Position numbers and translations under genes: made by a program. Below, in pieces: positions 37,691 to 41,320 of a stretch of DNA of 41,320 nt (position 1 is the stretch's first letter; each line of letters begins with the position of its first letter). The notes under the pieces are model-generated. The model did no database searches and had not been told where the DNA came from. It was given only the letters and a program-made list of their open reading frames with translations. The DNA is from an uncultured Beijerinckiaceae bacterium. Lineage in GTDB: Bacteria; Pseudomonadota; Alphaproteobacteria; Rhizobiales; Beijerinckiaceae. The stretch covers positions 1 through 41,320 of the forward strand of contig CALMGA010000213.1 in the NCBI GenBank assembly GCA_937863205.1. The letters run 5' to 3'.

Positions 37691-38406
37691 TGGTCCGATC
37701 CCCGGCCGAGGTCGTCCGCCTCTTCCCAGGCCCGGACGTGCCAGGACGCGACGGCGCTCCCCGGCGCTTCGCCGAGGCCGTGCGCATCGCGGAAGCGCTG
37801 CTGTTCGCGACGGCCGGGCCGCTGGCCGAGGCGGAGATCGCCCGCCGGCTGCCGCCCGGCATCGAGTGCGCGGCCGTTCTCGCCAAGGTGCAGCAGGACT
37901 TCGCCGGTCGCGGCGTGCAGCTGGTGCGCGTGGCCGGCAAATGGGCGTTGCGCACGGCCGACGACCTTGGCTGGCTGCTCTCGGACGCGGCCCGTGAAAC
38001 CCGCAGGCTGTCGCGCGCCGCCACCGAAACGCTGGCCATCATCGCTTATCACCAGCCGGCGACGCGGGCCGAGATCGAGGAGATCCGCGGTGTCGCTGTG
38101 GCCAGGGGAACGCTGGACCTGCTGATCGAGCTGGACTGGGTGCGCCCGCGCGGGCGTCGGCGGGCGCCCGGGCGCCCGGTCATCTACGCGACGACCGAAG
38201 GATTCCTCCTCCATTTCGGCTTCGAAACGCTCGCCGACCTGCCCGGCCTCGACGAGCTGCGCGGCGCCGGGCTGTTCGACGAACGGCACTATCCGCCCCT
38301 GGCCGGAGCCCGGCCCGGCGACGAGATCGAAGGTCCTGAGCCTGAAGAAGCGGAACCGGGGTACGAGGCCGATGAGGCCGACGACGATCTCCCCAACGCG
38401 CCGTGA
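37690..38406 (+). CDS. scpB: Segregation and condensation protein B
   Basis: This 238-residue protein starts at ATG 37690; a GTG at 37657 would overlap scpA further. It contains two winged-helix domains with FAEAVRIAEALLFATAGPLA, GVQLVRVAGKWALRTADDL, and the signature LSRAATETLAIIAYHQPATR, then AEIEEIRGVAV. The acidic tail (EGPEPEEAEPGYEADEADDD) is typical. It partners ScpA and SMC in chromosome condensation. Confidence 0.95.
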   Translation: MVRSPAEVVRLFPGPDVPGRDGAPRRFAEAVRIAEALLFATAGPLAEAEIARRLPPGIECAAVLAKVQQDFAGRGVQLVRVAGKWALRTADDLGWLLSDAARETRRLSRAATETLAIIAYHQPATRAEIEEIRGVAVARGTLDLLIELDWVRPRGRRRAPGRPVIYATTEGFLLHFGFETLADLPGLDELRGAGLFDERHYPPLAGARPGDEIEGPEPEEAEPGYEADEADDDLPNAP

Positions 38407-38493
38407 ATGGTGCGACCCCCCGCCTTGTTTTCAGGTAAGGCCGAGAATAAGTCTCACCCGACGGGTCGAGCGGGTAAGCGCGGAGCAACTCCT

Positions 38494-38769
38494 ATGGGCA
38501 GCATGTCCCTCATCCACTGGATCATCCTGGGAGCGCTGGCGCTCCTGCTGTTCGGCGGCAAGAACAAGATCTCCGATGTCATGGGCGACGTCGCCAAGGG
38601 CCTCAAGAGCTTCAAGAAGGGGCTGATGGACGACGACGAGGCCAAGCCGGCCGCTCGCCCGGTCGAGCCGGCCCGCAGCCTCGACCACTACCCGCCGACC
38701 CAGCCAACGACCTACGCAGCCCCGCCGCAGCCTGTCAGCCGCGACACCGAAGCCAACAAGGTCGGTTGA
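38494..38769 (+). CDS. tatA: Twin-arginine translocase subunit TatA
   Basis: This 91-residue protein starts at ATG 38494 with GGAG about eight bases upstream. One short membrane helix ([18 protein letters not shown]) is followed by the amphipathic helix [20 protein letters not shown], with the conserved FGG hinge, and then an acidic and Pro-rich tail. TatA polymerises to form the Tat pore for folded proteins. It begins the tatABC part of the operon. Confidence 0.95.
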   Translation: MGSMSLIHWIILGALALLLFGGKNKISDVMGDVAKGLKSFKKGLMDDDEAKPAARPVEPARSLDHYPPTQPTTYAAPPQPVSRDTEANKVG

Positions 38770-38824
38770 CGCGTCGCCCTTCAGTCCCGCGCGGTCAGCG
38801 GCCCCGGATGCAAGTTCAACGGAC

Positions 38825-38854
38825 GCCGGGCGAACGAATGCCGGGCCAACGAAT
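38825..38854. repeat. 15-bp tandem duplication (one mismatch) in the tatA-tatB spacer
   Basis: GCCGGGCGAACGAAT (38825-38839) is followed directly by GCCGGGCCAACGAAT (38840-38854). It lies 16 bases before the tatB start. Confidence 0.85.
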
Positions 38855-38870
38855 GCAAGGCTGACGCAGC

Positions 38871-39305
38871 ATGTTCGATTTCGATGCGAGCAAGCTGATC
38901 ATCGTCGGCGTCATCGCGCTCATCTTCATCCCGACAAAGGATCTGCCGCGCGTGCTGCGTCAGGTCGGGCAGTTCGTCGGCAAGATGCGCCGCCTCGCCT
39001 CCGAGTTCCAGGGTCAGTTCATGGACGCGATGCGGGATGCGGACATGGCCGATCTCCGGCAGGAAGCGCAGAAGCTGTCCGAGGCAGCCCGCGCGTCGAG
39101 CGGCCTCGACACCGTCCACGATTTCAACCGGCACATGACCGGTACGCTGGCCGCCGCGCCGCCTCCGCCGGCGACGGGACACGTCCAAGCCGCCGTGCCC
39201 GCGACTTCCGACGCCATGACGGAGGCTGAGCCGCCGCACCACGACGATCCGCAGGTGGATCCCGACGCGACCGACCGTAAGGCCGCGATCGGCCACTCCG
39301 TCTGA
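38871..39305 (+). CDS. tatB: Twin-arginine translocase subunit TatB
   Basis: This 144-residue protein starts at ATG 38871. An N-terminal membrane helix (KLIIVGVIALIFI) is followed by the amphipathic helix TKDLPRVLRQVGQFVGKMRR and EFQGQF, which identifies TatB; the tail is Pro/Asp-rich. Two features differ from the E. coli-type consensus: position 8, normally a conserved Glu, is Lys (MFDFDASK), and the Gly-Pro hinge before the amphipathic helix is Pro-Thr (IPTKDLP). TatB works with TatC as the receptor for twin-arginine signal peptides. Whether these changes are lineage-typical cannot be judged here. Confidence 0.92.
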   Translation: MFDFDASKLIIVGVIALIFIPTKDLPRVLRQVGQFVGKMRRLASEFQGQFMDAMRDADMADLRQEAQKLSEAARASSGLDTVHDFNRHMTGTLAAAPPPPATGHVQAAVPATSDAMTEAEPPHHDDPQVDPDATDRKAAIGHSV

Positions 39306-39371
39306 GATGGGTGGCGCGAGCGGGCCGATGAGGCGCACCCGATCGAACCGTCGTTCGAGCGCCCGCGCGCC

Positions 39372-40172
39372 GTGGGCGTTCGCGCCGTGACCGATGCCGA
39401 CATCGAGGCGACCAAGGCGCCTCTCATGGACCACATCGTCGAGCTGCGCTCGCGCCTGATCAAGGCGCTGATCGCTTTCATCGCGATGTTCCTGCTGTCG
39501 TTCTTCTTCGCCCGGAACATCTACAACGTGCTTCTCGTGCCCTATCAGCATGTGGCCGGGCCCGACGCGCGCCTGATCTACACGGCGCCGCAGGAATACT
39601 TCTTCACCCAGATCCGCGTCGCCTTCTTCACCGCCGCCTTTCTCGCCTGCCCGGTGATCTTCACCCAGCTCTACGCCTTCGTCGCGCCGGGGCTGTACCG
39701 GCACGAGCGCAACGCGTTCCGGCCCTATCTCTTCGCCACCCCGCTGTTCTTCGCGTTCGGCGGTCTGCTCGTCTACTTCGTGGTGATGCCGAACCTGCTG
39801 CACTTCTTCCTCGGCATGGAGCAGTCCAAGGAGCCGGGGCGGGCGCAGATCGAGCTTCTGCCGCGCGTGAGCGAGTACCTGTCGCTGATCATGACGCTGA
39901 TCTTCGCCTTCGGCCTGATGTTTCAGCTGCCGGTGGTGCTGACCCTGCTCGGCCAGATCGGCCTCGTCGACACCGTTTTTCTGCGCTCGAAGCGGCGCTA
40001 TGCCGTGGTGCTGGTGTTCGCCGCCGCCGCGGTGCTCACCCCGCCCGATGCCTTCTCCATGCTGGCCCTCGCCGTGCCGGCCTACGCGCTCTACGAGGGG
40101 GCGATCATCGCCGTGAGCGTGATCGAGGAGCGTCGCCGGCGCGAAGAACTGAAGCGCGCAACCCCGTCCTGA
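39372..40172 (+). CDS. tatC: Twin-arginine translocase subunit TatC
   Basis: This protein has about 266 residues from GTG 39372 (GTG 39387 is an alternative). The cytoplasmic N-terminus APLMDHIVELRSRLIKALIA is diagnostic, followed by six membrane helices. The conserved periplasmic loop region TAPQEYFFTQIRVAFFTAAF and FVAPGLYRHER, and the LTPPDAFSMLALAVPAYALY segment with the charged C-terminus, are all present. TatC binds signal peptides together with TatB. It ends 4 bases from the convergent queD stop. Confidence 0.96.
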   Translation: MGVRAVTDADIEATKAPLMDHIVELRSRLIKALIAFIAMFLLSFFFARNIYNVLLVPYQHVAGPDARLIYTAPQEYFFTQIRVAFFTAAFLACPVIFTQLYAFVAPGLYRHERNAFRPYLFATPLFFAFGGLLVYFVVMPNLLHFFLGMEQSKEPGRAQIELLPRVSEYLSLIMTLIFAFGLMFQLPVVLTLLGQIGLVDTVFLRSKRRYAVVLVFAAAAVLTPPDAFSMLALAVPAYALYEGAIIAVSVIEERRRREELKRATPS

Positions 40173-40176
40173 CCCC

Positions 40177-40548
40177 TCAGCGCTGCTGCGGCCCATGATA
40201 CGAGACCGTGTCGCGGCTGGAGTCGCGGTACACCGTCACCCTGGCGAGGCCGGCGCAGCGCGGCTCCACGGTTCGCCAGATCCACGCGGCGAGGTTCTCC
40301 ATCGTCGCGGGACCAAGAGCGGGGATGTCGTCGAGCAGCCGATGGTCGAGCCCGTGACGCGCCTCGTCCAGCACGCGTTCCAGCAAGGTCAGGTCGATCA
40401 CCATGCCGGTCGCGGGATCGGGCGTGCCGCGCAGGGTCACTTCGGCGCGGTAGGAATGGCCGTGGATGCGGCGGCTGGGATCGGTTTCCACCGTCCGCTC
40501 CAGCGTGTGCGCCGCCTCGAACCAGAACTGCTTCGAAATCTCGAACAT
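40177..40548 (-). CDS. queD: 6-carboxytetrahydropterin synthase-like protein QueD
   Basis: This 123-residue T-fold protein starts at ATG 40548, overlapping the queE stop by one base. The zinc ligands H14 (FEAAHTLE), H29 and H31 (RIHGHSY) are present, as are GMVIDLTLLE, LDHRLLDDIP and TMENLAAWIW. The catalytic cysteine that lies four residues before HGH in E. coli QueD aligns with Ser25 here (PSRRIHGH), and the C-terminal catalytic Glu aligns with Asp (VYRDSSRD). It may be a QueD subfamily with altered chemistry. Coupling to queE strongly suggests a role in 7-deazaguanine (queuosine precursor) synthesis. Confidence 0.87.
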   Translation of the reverse strand: MFEISKQFWFEAAHTLERTVETDPSRRIHGHSYRAEVTLRGTPDPATGMVIDLTLLERVLDEARHGLDHRLLDDIPALGPATMENLAAWIWRTVEPRCAGLARVTVYRDSSRDTVSYHGPQQR

Positions 40549-41225
40549 CAAGCTATGCCGATCGCCTTGTGCGTTTGCAGGCTGAAGCGCCAGCGCGGGT
40601 TGGCCAGGCAGTAGGCGACCGCCGCCCGCGTGTTCTCCGTTTTTGCCGGACCGTCCATCGGCTGCAGCCAGAAGTGCCGGAAAGCCAAGCCGGCGAGCGA
40701 TCCCGGGTCCAGTCCCGGCTGCGGGAACACGAGCTTGAGTTCGTCGCCGCTCCCGACGTGCAGGGGAACGCCGGCCTTGGGGCTGACGCAGATCCAGTCG
40801 ACGCCGCGCGGCACGGGACGGGTCCCGTTGGTTTCGATCGCGCAGGTGAAGCCCAACGCGTGCACCGCCTCGATCAGCTGGTCGTCGAGCTGCAGAAGCG
40901 GTTCGCCGCCGGTGAACACCACGTATCGGCGGCCCTCGTTGCCGCCATCCTCCTGGCCGCCTCCATCGCGGCAGCCCCAATCCCGACCCCTCCAAGTCGC
41001 GGCGATGGCGGCGGCCAGGGCGGCAGCCGTGGCGAAGCGCCCGCCGCCGTTGCCGTCGGTGCCGACGAAGTCGGTGTCGCAGAACCGGCACGCCGCTTCT
41101 GCGCGATCCGCCTCGCGACCGCTCCACAGATTGCAGCCGCTGAAACGGCAGAACACCGAAGCGCGGCCGGCCTGAGCCCCTTCACCCTGCAGCGTATAGA
41201 AGAGTTCCTTGACCGCGTAGGTCAC
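40548..41225 (-). CDS. queE: 7-carboxy-7-deazaguanine synthase QueE
   Basis: This 225-residue radical SAM protein starts at GTG 41225; the open frame extends further upstream, but the family begins at TYAVKELFYTLQGEGAQAG. The cluster cysteines C31, C46 and C49 (GCNLWSG...CRFCDTDF) form the CX14CX2C motif of this QueE subgroup rather than CX3CX2C. VVFTGGEPLLQLD, IETNGTRPVP and WICVSPKAG are also diagnostic. It rearranges 6-carboxytetrahydropterin to 7-carboxy-7-deazaguanine. A Gly-rich insertion near residues 80-100 is unusual. queC is not seen within the window. Confidence 0.95.
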   Translation of the reverse strand: MTYAVKELFYTLQGEGAQAGRASVFCRFSGCNLWSGREADRAEAACRFCDTDFVGTDGNGGGRFATAAALAAAIAATWRGRDWGCRDGGGQEDGGNEGRRYVVFTGGEPLLQLDDQLIEAVHALGFTCAIETNGTRPVPRGVDWICVSPKAGVPLHVGSGDELKLVFPQPGLDPGSLAGLAFRHFWLQPMDGPAKTENTRAAVAYCLANPRWRFSLQTHKAIGIA

Positions 41226-41282
41226 GCCAGCCCAGCCCGTTTTCCCATTGCCGCGCAGATGGGGCGGGGGAGGGCGGAACGT

Positions 41283-41320
41283 CAAGGCACCGGCCAAGAC
41301 ACCGGCCAAGACACCGGCCA
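41283..41320. repeat. 12-bp tandem repeat at the window edge
   Basis: CAAGGCACCGGC, then CAAGACACCGGC twice (41283-41318), continue to the last base of the window and may extend beyond it. It lies upstream of queE in the 95 bases without an assigned gene. On the minus strand it reads as a Val-Leu-Ala-Gly repeat, but no protein family is apparent. Confidence 0.85.

Overview
The window is a very GC-rich stretch of a bacterial chromosome, almost certainly from an alphaproteobacterium, possibly Rhodospirillales-like (the order is a guess). The evidence is gene content and order: argS, a SPOR-domain protein, nagZ, scpA, scpB, tatA, tatB and tatC run in one direction next to divergent erpA and dgt; fzlA is followed by queG and an SDR protein; and there is a DUF2336 protein. 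Because of the GC bias, long spurious ORFs lie opposite most real genes. No CRISPR array, insertion sequence, prophage or rRNA was seen.

Layout. 1-186: the 3' end of mog (molybdopterin adenylyltransferase). 333-7176: a three-gene predicted amide/peptide-bond-forming cluster: a transglutaminase-DUF2126 protein, a circularly permuted ATP-grasp fused to an alpha-E domain, and a second transglutaminase-like protein. Its chemistry and substrate are unknown, and it is the main 'undescribed system' candidate. 7280-7859: a frameshifted, internally deleted chemoreceptor remnant. 8108-10005: a Crp/Fnr regulator divergent from a zinc-ribbon MBL-fold protein. 10114-12795: fzlA, queG and an SDR protein. 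13209-16416: a small exported helix-hairpin-helix protein, then a tight XdhC / XdhC-Rossmann / MoeA-like / MocA-like cassette for molybdenum-hydroxylase cofactor maturation, with no hydroxylase gene in view.

16403-19650 (minus strand): an apparently intact GGDEF-EAL protein, then map and radC overlapping each other. 19651-20489 is an 839-base gene-poor stretch ending at tRNA-Leu(UAA). 20668-24080 (minus): a YfhO-like membrane protein with a translationally coupled exported protein. 24738-26003: DUF2336. 26007-30646 (minus): NudK-like Nudix hydrolase, NAD kinase, a small secreted protein, a large unrecognised envelope protein and ErpA. 30926-40172 (plus): dgt, then the argS to tatC block covering translation, cell envelope, chromosome condensation and Tat export. 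40177-41225 (minus): queE and queD for queuosine precursor synthesis; queG lies 29 kb away.

Most noteworthy: the amidoligase-type cluster; an argS leader holding three perfect hairpins and an overlapping small ORF with a strong Shine-Dalgarno while argS itself has none; a QueD homologue whose catalytic Cys appears to be Ser; a TatB lacking the usual Glu8 and Gly-Pro hinge; and repeated 12-15 bp tandem duplications confined to non-coding spacers. All coordinates and residues were read by eye; family assignments rest on recognised motifs, not on database searches.
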